Positions 23,327-30,261 of a stretch of DNA of 64,000 nucleotides are shown here, in pieces. Position 1 is the first letter of the stretch. Each line of letters starts with the position of its first letter. The translations under genes were made by a program, and so were the position numbers. Origin of the DNA: Oscillospiraceae bacterium (lineage in GTDB: Bacteria; Bacillota; Clostridia; Oscillospirales; Ruminococcaceae); the NCBI GenBank assembly GCA_021201135.1, contig JAJQGT010000015.1, positions 1-64,000 on the forward strand, read 5' to 3'. Under the pieces are notes generated by a model, which was given only the letters and a program-made list of their open reading frames with translations, searched no databases and was not told the DNA's origin.

Positions 23327-23880
23327 CCTCTCATCATATTCGCCTTCAAAATCGCCAGTTGCGTCTTGCTGTCCGGAATCTCGCCGTTCATGACCATTTC
23401 GACGGCTTTGTCGAACGGGATTTTTACGACGTCGATGAACTCGCCGGGGTCGAGGTTCTGCTCGCCGAAGTCGAGCCCTTCCGCCATATACATGTATATG
23501 ATTTCCGTGTCATAGGCGACCGTCGGGTAGAGGTTGCCGAGGTATGTAATCTTCTCTGCCGTCGCGCCGACCTCTTCCTTGAGCTCGCGGATGCCGCAGT
23601 TTATCGGCTCCTCGTTTCCTTCACGCTTGCCGGCGGGAAGCTCCAAGAGCACCGTCTTGAACGGGTATCTGAACTGCCGGACGAATATAATCTCATCGTC
23701 ATCCGTCAGGGGCAGGACGCACACGCCGCCGTTATGCTCGATGACTTCTCTGTAGCTCGTTCTGCCGCTCTCAAGGAGAACCTTGTCCCTCCGAAGATTC
23801 ACGACCTTGCCTTCGAAGATCCGTTCAGTATCGAGCGTCTCTTCATTTAAATGCTTCGGGATTTCAGTTTCTGTTCCCAT
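23323..23880 (-). CDS. NUDIX hydrolase (ADP-ribose pyrophosphatase type)
   Basis: A 185-aa NUDIX enzyme. The Nudix box is at about residues 83-107: G...REL-KEEVGATAE within PAGKREGNEEPINCGIRELK followed by EEVGA. The upstream ELPAGK and downstream YPTVAYDTEIIYMY match ADP-ribose pyrophosphatases (NudF/YqkG), which cleave ADP-ribose to AMP and ribose 5-phosphate. It starts 1 bp after the lexA stop and is the third gene of the murC-lexA-nudF unit. Its 3' end is overlapped by a repeat element. The C-terminal residues MMRG may derive from the repeat insertion. Confidence 0.88.
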   Translation of the reverse strand: MGTETEIPKHLNEETLDTERIFEGKVVNLRRDKVLLESGRTSYREVIEHNGGVCVLPLTDDDEIIFVRQFRYPFKTVLLELPAGKREGNEEPINCGIRELKEEVGATAEKITYLGNLYPTVAYDTEIIYMYMAEGLDFGEQNLDPGEFIDVVKIPFDKAVEMVMNGEIPDSKTQLAILKANMMRG

Positions 23881-23881
23881 A

Positions 23882-24487
23882 TTAATCCTCCAGATAACGA
23901 ATTACTGCGACGACCTTGCCTATAATCGACACTGAGTCGGAGATAATCGGCTCCATTTCGTCGTTTTCGGGTTGCAAGCGGTAGTGACCATCTTCCTTGT
24001 AAAAACGCTTTACGGTGGCGTCCTCTTCGTCTACGAGGGCGACGACGATATCGCCGTTCTCGGCGGTTGCGCACTGCTCAACGACTACCGTGTCTCCGTC
24101 AAGGATTGCGGCGTTAATCATCGACTCGCCACGAACCTTGAGGGCGAAGAGCTTGCCGTCATAGTGCTTGGATGAAGTGAAGTTTAAGTACCCTTCAATC
24201 TCCTGAATGGCTGTAATCGGAATTCCGGCGGTGACTGTGCCGAGGATCGGAACCTTCTGTCCCCTCTCCTCTCCGACAAGCTTTAAAGCACGGTTAAGGT
24301 GCCCGTCCGGCTTCTCGATGAGACCTGCGTCCGCAAGCTTCTGAATGCTTCTGTGGATGGTAGAGGTTGAGGGGTTGCCTATCGCCTTGCATATCTCGCG
24401 AACAGTGGGCATAACGCCGACCTCTGCTCCCTGTCTTATACATTCGTAAACCGCTCTGTCTCTGTCATTAAGTTTGACTTCTGCCAT
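23882..24487 (-). CDS. lexA: LexA, SOS-response repressor
   Basis: A 201-aa LexA. The winged-helix DNA-binding domain (1-65) contains MPTVREICKAIGNPSTSTIHRSI. The Ala-Gly autocleavage site is in GTVTAGIPITA (about 84-94). The catalytic Ser is in RGESMINAAILDGD and the Lys in DATVKRFY of the S24 peptidase domain. RecA filaments trigger its self-cleavage after DNA damage. The ATG at 24487 lies 20 bp inside murC with GGAGG 9 bp upstream, so translation follows murC. No LexA box was seen directly upstream, which would fit expression from a murC promoter. Confidence 0.95.
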   Translation of the reverse strand: MAEVKLNDRDRAVYECIRQGAEVGVMPTVREICKAIGNPSTSTIHRSIQKLADAGLIEKPDGHLNRALKLVGEERGQKVPILGTVTAGIPITAIQEIEGYLNFTSSKHYDGKLFALKVRGESMINAAILDGDTVVVEQCATAENGDIVVALVDEEDATVKRFYKEDGHYRLQPENDEMEPIISDSVSIIGKVVAVIRYLED

Positions 24488-25883
24488 CGCTTCGTTCCTC
24501 CTTTAGAATTTTTGAAAGTTTATGTGAGACCTTATAGATGTCTCCACAGCCCATAGTTATAACGAGGTCGCCCGGCTTTATCTCCGACCTCAGAAACTCC
24601 ACGCACTCGTCGAATGTCGGAGTCAGGACACACCCGTCAATCTTTTCGGCGAGGTCAGCCGCCTTGACGCCGTAGGTGTTCTTCTCGCGGGAGCCCATAA
24701 TCTCGGTCAGGACAACCAAATCGGCAAGCTTCAGCACCCTTGCGAAGTCGTCCATGAGTGTATATGTCCTCGAGTAGGTGAACGGCTGATGCACGGCGAT
24801 GATTCGGTTGAACCCGAGACCCTTCGCCGCCTGTAGCGTTACCTCAATCTCTCTCGGATGATGCGCATAGTCGTCCGCAATCGTGATGCCGTCTACTTCG
24901 GCAAGCTTCTCGAAGCGTCTCTCTGCGCCCTTGAATTCGGCGAGACCCTTGATTATATTTTCATCCGAAATGCCTAAGTACCTGCAAGCCGCAATCGCCG
25001 CAGTGGCGTTCAGGACGTTGTGCTTGCCCGGGACGTGGATTTCAGCGTCAGACAGCATAGTTCCCTTATGGAAGACGGAAAACGTCGTCAGAAGCCCACG
25101 GATTTCGTGTATGACGGGGTAATAGTCGTTTGTGTCCGACCAGCCGAAGGTAATCAAGTCTTTTCCTGAGACACCCGCAACCGCTTCGAGGGTGTTCGCG
25201 TCGTCGCCGTTGTATATCAAGCACTTCGTGGCATTCCCGGCGAATTTATGAAACGACGCTTTCAGGTTATCCATCGTCTTGAAATAATCGAGGTGGTCGG
25301 CATCTATATTAAGAATTATCGCGATGTCGGGATAGAGCTTCAGAAACGTGTCGACAAATTCGCAGGACTCGCAGACCATCTTGTCGCCGTTGCCGGTTCT
25401 TCCCGAGCCGCCGATTGAGCGAAGCTTCCCGCCGATTACACAGCCGAAATCCTCGCCGGATTCACGCATAATCTCCGCCAGCATCGAGGAGGTCGTGGTC
25501 TTCCCGTGAGTTCCCGAGACGCAGACGGCGTTATCATAGCTTTTTGTGACGAGCCCCAGAAGCTCGGAGCGCTCGAGCACCGGCACGCCGCTTGCTTTTG
25601 CGGCAATGAGCTCCGGGTTGTCGCTCATGATGGCGGCGGTGTGGACGATTAGGTCTGCGCCCTCGATATTCTCGGCGCGCTGACCCATGAAGACGGGGAT
25701 GCCCATCGCACGAACCTGCTCCAAGGTTTCCGTCTCGTTATTGTCCGAGCCGGTGAGATAGAAGCCCATTCCGTGAAGAATCTGAGCCAGAGGGAACATC
25801 CCGCTCCCGCCGATGCCGATGAAATGTATATGTTGCTTCCCCGCAAGGATTGAGTCCCTGGCGAGGGAGAATTTTTCTGACAT
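24468..25883 (-). CDS. murC: UDP-N-acetylmuramate--L-alanine ligase
   Basis: A 471-aa cytoplasmic Mur ligase that adds L-Ala to UDP-MurNAc with ATP, the first peptide step of peptidoglycan synthesis. N-terminal Rossmann motif HFIGIGGSGMFPLA (20-33), ATP loop SGTHGKTTTSSM (about 124-135), central IDADHLDYF and C-terminal DDYAHHPREIEVTL. Normal length, no frameshift. It overlaps lexA by 20 bp and heads the murC-lexA-NUDIX unit. A MITE-like repeat lies directly upstream, between this gene and spoVG. Confidence 0.95.
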   Translation of the reverse strand: MSEKFSLARDSILAGKQHIHFIGIGGSGMFPLAQILHGMGFYLTGSDNNETETLEQVRAMGIPVFMGQRAENIEGADLIVHTAAIMSDNPELIAAKASGVPVLERSELLGLVTKSYDNAVCVSGTHGKTTTSSMLAEIMRESGEDFGCVIGGKLRSIGGSGRTGNGDKMVCESCEFVDTFLKLYPDIAIILNIDADHLDYFKTMDNLKASFHKFAGNATKCLIYNGDDANTLEAVAGVSGKDLITFGWSDTNDYYPVIHEIRGLLTTFSVFHKGTMLSDAEIHVPGKHNVLNATAAIAACRYLGISDENIIKGLAEFKGAERRFEKLAEVDGITIADDYAHHPREIEVTLQAAKGLGFNRIIAVHQPFTYSRTYTLMDDFARVLKLADLVVLTEIMGSREKNTYGVKAADLAEKIDGCVLTPTFDECVEFLRSEIKPGDLVITMGCGDIYKVSHKLSKILKEERSDGRSQT

Positions 25884-25899
25884 ATGTTAGCCTCCAAAT

Positions 25900-26045
25900 G
25901 GAAACCCCTCAGTCAGCCTACGGCTGACAGCTCCCCTTTCAGGGGAGCCTTTTTGTATTCTCTCACAAGCCTTGCAAAGAGGCAGGTTAAGCCTCCCCTG
26001 AAAGGGGAGGGGGACCGACGCCGAAGGCGTTGGTGGAGGGGTTAC
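25900..26045. repeat. Interspersed MITE-like repeat, copy 2
   Basis: Begins GAAACCCCTCAGTC, contains AGCTCCCCTTTCAGGGGAGC with a T run, a 35-40 bp spacer, CCTCCCCTGAAAGGGGAGG, a variable stem (GACGCCGAAGGCGT), and ends GGAGGGGTTAC. The ends form terminal inverted repeats AACCCCTC/GAGGGGTT, about 145 bp apart. Confidence 0.85.
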
Positions 26046-26212
26046 AAAAGTTCACCTTAAGTATATTACATTTCGAAGAAAAAATAAACACCTTTTCGGG
26101 AATTTTCTCAAAAAAATTTCGTTCTAAGCTCAAAATCGGCTCCCCGATGGTATAAAATCCCGTCTTCACGGCAAAAATAGGGATAGTCTAAAACTTGAAA
26201 GGACAATTTGCC

Positions 26213-26473
26213 ATGACAATTACGGGTATCAAAGTAAGAAAGCTCATCCCCGAGGGAAAGCTCAAGGGAATCGTGAGCGTCACGTTCGACAACGCCTTTG
26301 CCGTCCACGACATCAAGGTCATCGAGGGCGAGGACCGCCTCTTCGTCGCCATGCCCTCACGCCGCGACGACACCGGCGTCTTCCGCGACATAGTCCATCC
26401 CATCTCGACGGAAGCGAGACAGGAGATGGAATCGGAAATCTTAGAGGCGTATTATAATGCGAAAGCCGGCTGA
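26213..26473 (+). CDS. spoVG: SpoVG family RNA/DNA-binding regulator
   Basis: An 86-aa SpoVG protein: MTITGIKVRKL at the start, the conserved VTFDNAFAVHDIKVIEG and the signature FVAMPSRRDDTGVFRDIVHPI. SpoVG is a small nucleic-acid-binding regulator affecting asymmetric septation, sporulation and capsule or virulence genes in Firmicutes. The ATG at 26213 has AAAGGA 9 bp upstream; a TTG at 26195 would overlap that ribosome site. It is followed immediately by a terminator. Single-gene unit. Confidence 0.93.
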   Translation: MTITGIKVRKLIPEGKLKGIVSVTFDNAFAVHDIKVIEGEDRLFVAMPSRRDDTGVFRDIVHPISTEARQEMESEILEAYYNAKAG

Positions 26474-26487
26474 GCCGGCTTTTTTCA
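26462..26487 (+). terminator. Terminator of spoVG
   Basis: Stem AAAGCCGGC/GCCGGCTTT with loop TGA and following TTTT, overlapping the spoVG stop. Confidence 0.85.
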
Positions 26488-26889
26488 TGTGATGTGTCCT
26501 CGAGCCTTCTGGGCTACACTTTTGTCGTTATCATAGGACAACACGGCATCCGCCCGGTCGATTTCAACCCACTTGATGTCGGCAATCTCGTCCTCCTGCG
26601 GAACAAAATCGGTGTTCTTCGCCTTGGCGAGGAAATAAACCACCGTTTTGTGAGTTCCCTTTTTCGGGGAGTAGGACACCGTCTCCCGGAAGGTCTGGTC
26701 GATGATGACCTCGATTCCCGTCTCCTCGAAAATCTCCCGAGTGGCGGTCTGAATCTCCGTCTCGCCTTCTTCGACGTGACCCTTTGGGAACGACCAATGC
26801 CCGCTGTTTATGTGCTTTACAAGCAGTATTTCCGTGTTGCCATGAAACTTGCGCCAGACAATCCCGCCGCACGATTTTTCATGAAGCAT
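26485..26889 (-). CDS. MutT/NUDIX hydrolase (Ap4A-type)
   Basis: A 134-aa NUDIX protein with the box GHVEEGETEIQTATREIFEE followed by TGIEV, and an N-terminal SCGGIVWRKFHGNTEILLVKH strand typical of bis(5'-nucleosyl)-tetraphosphatases. The ATG at 26889 follows AGAAGGGA by 7-8 bp. It is convergent with spoVG and shares the terminator region. It probably clears dinucleoside polyphosphates or damaged nucleotides; the exact substrate cannot be read from sequence. Confidence 0.85.
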   Translation of the reverse strand: MLHEKSCGGIVWRKFHGNTEILLVKHINSGHWSFPKGHVEEGETEIQTATREIFEETGIEVIIDQTFRETVSYSPKKGTHKTVVYFLAKAKNTDFVPQEDEIADIKWVEIDRADAVLSYDNDKSVAQKARGHIT

Positions 26890-26982
26890 ACTGGTCCCTT
26901 CTGCACGGCGACAACGCCCCGTGCGAAATTTCAATGTTAAGTATATTGTACCACAAATCAAAGGGTTTTGCAACGGGGAAAG

Positions 26983-27016
26983 AGAAAAAACAAGAGGACA
27001 GATTTCTCTGTCCTCG
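26983..27016 (-). terminator. Terminator of acpP
   Basis: Perfect 9-bp stem GAGGACAGA/TCTGTCCTC followed on the minus strand by TTGTTTTTT. It lies about 100 bp after the acpP stop. Confidence 0.7.
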
Positions 27017-27061
27017 GAGGGCTTTGCTTTTTCAAAGTTTCCTGTTTATATTGGGTAGACA

Positions 27062-27104
27062 CGACACATAAAATGTTGTCACAACACATAAAGTGTTGCC
27101 ACAC
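27062..27104. repeat. Short tandem near-repeat after acpP
   Basis: Two copies of a ~20-bp unit, CGACACATAAAATGTTGTCA and CAACACATAAAGTGTTGCCA. Each is itself roughly palindromic (ACAC...GTGT). Role unknown; possibly a decay-blocking structure. Confidence 0.55.
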
Positions 27105-27114
27105 CACTTACAAA

Positions 27115-27339
27115 TCAAGTATTGTCCTCAACGAACTTGACGAGCTCGCCGACGGTCTTCATTCCTTCGATTGCCTCGTCGGGAATCTCCATGTCAAACT
27201 CATCCTCGAGAGTCATTATAACGTCGACAACGTCGAGAGAATCCGCACCGAGATTTTCGAAAGTGGAATCGGCAGTGATGTCGCTGACTTCCATATCGAG
27301 CTGATCGGCGATAATCGCCACGATTTTATCAAATACCAT
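27115..27339 (-). CDS. acpP: Acyl carrier protein
   Basis: A 74-aa acidic four-helix protein with the phosphopantetheine attachment motif LGADSLDVVDVI, Ser34. It carries growing acyl chains in fatty acid synthesis. AGGAGG precedes the ATG. It stands alone between mutT and typA with its own promoter (27388-27416) and terminator rather than in a fab operon, so it might be a second ACP; fab genes are not in the window. Confidence 0.94.
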   Translation of the reverse strand: MVFDKIVAIIADQLDMEVSDITADSTFENLGADSLDVVDVIMTLEDEFDMEIPDEAIEGMKTVGELVKFVEDNT

Positions 27340-27387
27340 AAAAGTACCTCCTCCTACTATAGAGTCTTATAAAATAAGTCTACGATA

Positions 27388-27416
27388 AGTTTAGCGTGTA
27401 TGAGCCTATTTGTCAA
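27388..27416 (-). promoter_or_regulatory. Promoter of acpP
   Basis: TTGACA (27411-27416), 17 bp, TAAACT (27388-27393) on the minus strand. Confidence 0.7.
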
Positions 27417-27440
27417 TAGGTTTTGCAAAGTTTTTTGGGA

Positions 27441-29258
27441 TTATAGCTTCGCTCTGTCCTTCGCTCTCTGAATATTCGAAAGTGTCTTCTTTCTGAGTCT
27501 TATATTCTTCGGCGTTACTTCGACAAGTTCGTCGTCCGCGATGAATTCAAGGCTGTCCTCAAGGCTCAGAACCCTCGGGGGAATAAGCCTGAGTGCGTCG
27601 TCACTTCCGCTTGCACGAGTGTTCGTCAGGTGCTTCTTCTTGCAGACGTTGACGACGAGGTCGCCCGGCTTCGGGGAGACGCCGACAATCATGCCCTCAT
27701 AAACGGGAGTGCCCGCACCGATGAAGAGAGCTCCCCTCTCCTGCGCGTTGTAAAGACCATAAGTTACGGCTTCGCCTGTCTCGAAAGCCACGAGAGAGCC
27801 GTTCGAGCGCCTCGGGATGTCGCCCTTATACTGCTCATAGCTGTAGAAGACGGAGCTCATGATGCCCTCGCCCTTGGTGTCGGTAAGGAACTCGTTTCTG
27901 TAGCCAAACAAGCCTCTTGCGGGAACGTGGAAGACGACCCTCATGCGTGAGCCCATCGGGTTCATCGAGACCATTTCGGCTTTTCTGGTGCCCATCTTCT
28001 CCATGACTGCGCCGACAGACGTCTCGGGGACGTCGACAACGAGCTCCTCAATCGGTTCGCAGAGCTTGCCGTCAATCTCCTTATAGAGGACTCTCGGCGT
28101 CGAAACGCCCATCTCATAGCCCTCACGGCGCATGTTCTCGATAAGTATTGAAAGGTGCATCTCGCCACGACCTGCGACTTTGAACGAGTCGGTGGAGTCG
28201 GTTTCTGATACACGAAGCGAAACGTCCTTCAGAAGCTCCCTGAAGAGTCTTTCGCGGAGGTGGCGCGAAGTGACGTACTTGCCCTCTCTGCCCGCAAACG
28301 GCGAATCGTTGACCGAGAAGGTCATCTCGACCGTCGGCTCGCTTATCTTGACGAAGGGAAGCGGCTCGAAATTCTGCGTATCGCAGATGGTGTCACCGAT
28401 GGTGATGTTCTCGATGCCGCTGATACAGACGATATCGCCGACCGTTGCCTTCTCGGTGGGGACACGCTCGAGACCGGCAATCTGATAGAGGGTTACAATC
28501 TTTCCTCTGTAAGGCTTCTTCGTCTCGTGGTAGTCGCCGATGGTGACCTCCTGACCCACCTTGACGGAGCCGCGCTCAATCTTGCCGATGGCGATTCGTC
28601 CGACATAGTCGTTATAGTCAATCGAGGACACGAGAAGCTGCAAGGGCTCCTCCGGCTCGCCCTCGGGCGCCGGGATATATTCGAGTATTTTGTCAAAGAG
28701 CGGAGTCAGGTCCGTTCCGGGGGTGTGCTCGTCCGTCGAGGCTGTGCCGTCCCTTCCCGAGCAGAAGAGAATCGGGGAGTCGAGCTGTTCGTCCGAAGCG
28801 TTCAGGTCCATCAGAAGCTCATAGCACTCGTCGATTACCTCGTCGATTCTCGCGTCCGGGCGGTCAATCTTATTTATGACGATGATGACTCTGTGCCCGA
28901 GCTCGAGAGCGTGCTGTAAAACAAACCTCGTCTGGGGCATGGGTCCCTCGGCGGCGTCAACAAGCAAAATTACGCCGTCAACCATCTTGAGGATTCTCTC
29001 GACCTCACCGCCAAAGTCGGCGTGACCGGGGGTGTCGACGATGTTGATTTTGACGTCCTTATAGACGACAGAGGTGTTCTTGGCGAGGATGGTTATTCCC
29101 CTCTCGCGCTCGATGTCGTTCGAGTCCATAACTCGCTCGTTCACGACCTGATTTTCTCTGAATGTACCGCTCTGCCTGAGCATGCCGTCGACCAAAGTAG
29201 TCTTTCCGTGGTCAACGTGAGCGATTATAGCGATGTTTCTCAAATCATTTCTAATCAA
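27441..29258 (-). CDS. typA: Translational GTPase TypA/BipA
   Basis: A 605-aa ribosome-associated GTPase. G1 AHVDHGKTT (13-21), effector region RERGITI, G3 DTPGHADF, G4 NKIDRPDA; EF-G-like domains III and V and the TypA-specific C-terminus follow. BipA/TypA helps 50S assembly and growth under stress or cold. The start is TTG at 29258, with AGAGG 7 bp upstream and MIRNDLRNIAI matching family N-termini. It has its own promoter (29301-29329). Confidence 0.95.
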   Translation of the reverse strand: MIRNDLRNIAIIAHVDHGKTTLVDGMLRQSGTFRENQVVNERVMDSNDIERERGITILAKNTSVVYKDVKINIVDTPGHADFGGEVERILKMVDGVILLVDAAEGPMPQTRFVLQHALELGHRVIIVINKIDRPDARIDEVIDECYELLMDLNASDEQLDSPILFCSGRDGTASTDEHTPGTDLTPLFDKILEYIPAPEGEPEEPLQLLVSSIDYNDYVGRIAIGKIERGSVKVGQEVTIGDYHETKKPYRGKIVTLYQIAGLERVPTEKATVGDIVCISGIENITIGDTICDTQNFEPLPFVKISEPTVEMTFSVNDSPFAGREGKYVTSRHLRERLFRELLKDVSLRVSETDSTDSFKVAGRGEMHLSILIENMRREGYEMGVSTPRVLYKEIDGKLCEPIEELVVDVPETSVGAVMEKMGTRKAEMVSMNPMGSRMRVVFHVPARGLFGYRNEFLTDTKGEGIMSSVFYSYEQYKGDIPRRSNGSLVAFETGEAVTYGLYNAQERGALFIGAGTPVYEGMIVGVSPKPGDLVVNVCKKKHLTNTRASGSDDALRLIPPRVLSLEDSLEFIADDELVEVTPKNIRLRKKTLSNIQRAKDRAKL

Positions 29259-29300
29259 TTTATTTCCTCTTTCCGATAAAGTGTTTTCTTGACCAATGAT

Positions 29301-29329
29301 ATTATATACTGTTTGTCGGGGAAAATCAA
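29301..29329 (-). promoter_or_regulatory. Promoter of typA
   Basis: TTGATT (29324-29329), 17 bp, TATAAT (29301-29306) on the minus strand. Confidence 0.65.
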
Positions 29330-29343
29330 GAGGTATTTATAAA

Positions 29344-29425
29344 CTGGAAGTTCGCCAACGGCGAACTTCCTTCTTTTTTGCTTCGCAAAAAAGAATTCCC
29401 ACCCCGTGCGCTTCGGGATGGGAGA
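29344..29425. repeat. Intergenic hairpin block (GGAAGTTCGCC/GGCGAACTTCC and others)
   Basis: Three adjacent stem-loops: GGAAGTTCGCC/GGCGAACTTCC (29348-29372), TTCTTTTTTGC/GCAAAAAAGAA (29372-29395) and TCCCACCCC/GGATGGGAGA (29396-29424). No gene; it looks like another short interspersed palindromic element, distinct from the CCCCTTTC family. Confidence 0.6.
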
Positions 29426-29555
29426 TTTCTTTGAAAGTATGATAAGTGCGATTCCATTCGGAAAAAAGCTCTTATACCTATAATACAAATCGGGGCGCCG
29501 AATTATTGCACCCCGTTCGCATTTTTTCTGAAAAAATTTTTGCCGTTCTCAAACC

Positions 29556-30035
29556 TCAGTCTGTGATAAGCTTCATGAACTTCTTGTTCTTCTCAAGTAG
29601 CTTGAAGAGGATGATGCCCAGGACGCAGACGCAGACGAATTCGCCGAAAGCTACCTCCAGAGCGGAAATCCAGAACGGAAGCCCAACGAACCAGTAGAGC
29701 TCGGCTCCGACTATCAGACCGTTGAAAATGACCGGGAAGATTGACGCGACGTAGATATTCGGGCTGTACATCATGCAGATTACAGCCAAAACCGTCGCCG
29801 CCGTTCCGAACGCCATGTCCACGATTCCGATGGTGCTGAAAACATTTGCTAAGAAGCACCCAAGAATCAAAGAAATGCCGTAGTCCTTACGGTAGAAGCA
29901 GAGGAGCATCAGCGCCTCGGCAATCCGGAACTGGATATTGCCATAGGATAGCGAGCTCAGAGCCAATGTCAGTGCGACATAGATTGCCGTCACTACCGCT
30001 AATTTCACAAGTCTTGATACGGATAAGTTTTTCAT
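29556..30035 (-). CDS. queT: QueT, queuosine-precursor ECF transporter S component
   Basis: A 159-aa membrane protein with five to six hydrophobic helices and the motifs LSYGNIQFRIAEALMLLCFY and GCFLANVFS of the QueT family. QueT is the substrate-binding subunit of an energy-coupling-factor transporter for queuosine precursors (preQ0/preQ1). The shared ATPases and EcfT are encoded elsewhere. A preQ1-I riboswitch overlaps its ribosome site, which supports the assignment. Start ATG at 30035, AAGGAG 7-9 bp upstream. Confidence 0.93.
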   Translation of the reverse strand: MKNLSVSRLVKLAVVTAIYVALTLALSSLSYGNIQFRIAEALMLLCFYRKDYGISLILGCFLANVFSTIGIVDMAFGTAATVLAVICMMYSPNIYVASIFPVIFNGLIVGAELYWFVGLPFWISALEVAFGEFVCVCVLGIILFKLLEKNKKFMKLITD

Positions 30036-30043
30036 GTTAAATT

Positions 30044-30090
30044 ACTCCTTGTTTTTTATCCGGGTGGTTTTCAAGGTGACACCCGTTATT
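30044..30090 (-). ncRNA. preQ1-I riboswitch (translational)
   Basis: On the minus strand P1 is CGGGTG/CACCCG, its loop contains CCTTG, and the A-rich tail ATAAAAAACAAGGAG follows. The loop CCTTG pairs with CAAGG in the tail to form the H-type pseudoknot of preQ1 class I riboswitches. The CAAGGAG strand contains the Shine-Dalgarno sequence of queT, so ligand binding would block translation. Confidence 0.85.
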
Positions 30091-30171
30091 TTTTGCCGGA
30101 AGACCCCGCACTTGCAACAGTTTCCCCCGAGCCTGACTATTATAGCCGATTATCCTTCGGTTGTCAAGACG

Positions 30172-30222
30172 TTTATAAAAAGGTTCGCCCCCAACCGAGA
30201 TTTGGGAGGGCGGTTGGGGGCA
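30172..30222 (-). terminator. Terminator of rpoBC
   Basis: Strong stem GCCCCCAACCG/CGGTTGGGGGC (30184-30220) followed on the minus strand by GAACCTTTTTATAAA, about 40 bp after the rpoC stop. Confidence 0.8.
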
Positions 30223-30261
30223 CATAAAGAGAATGAAAAAGAATGGATGAAACTGTCGTGA

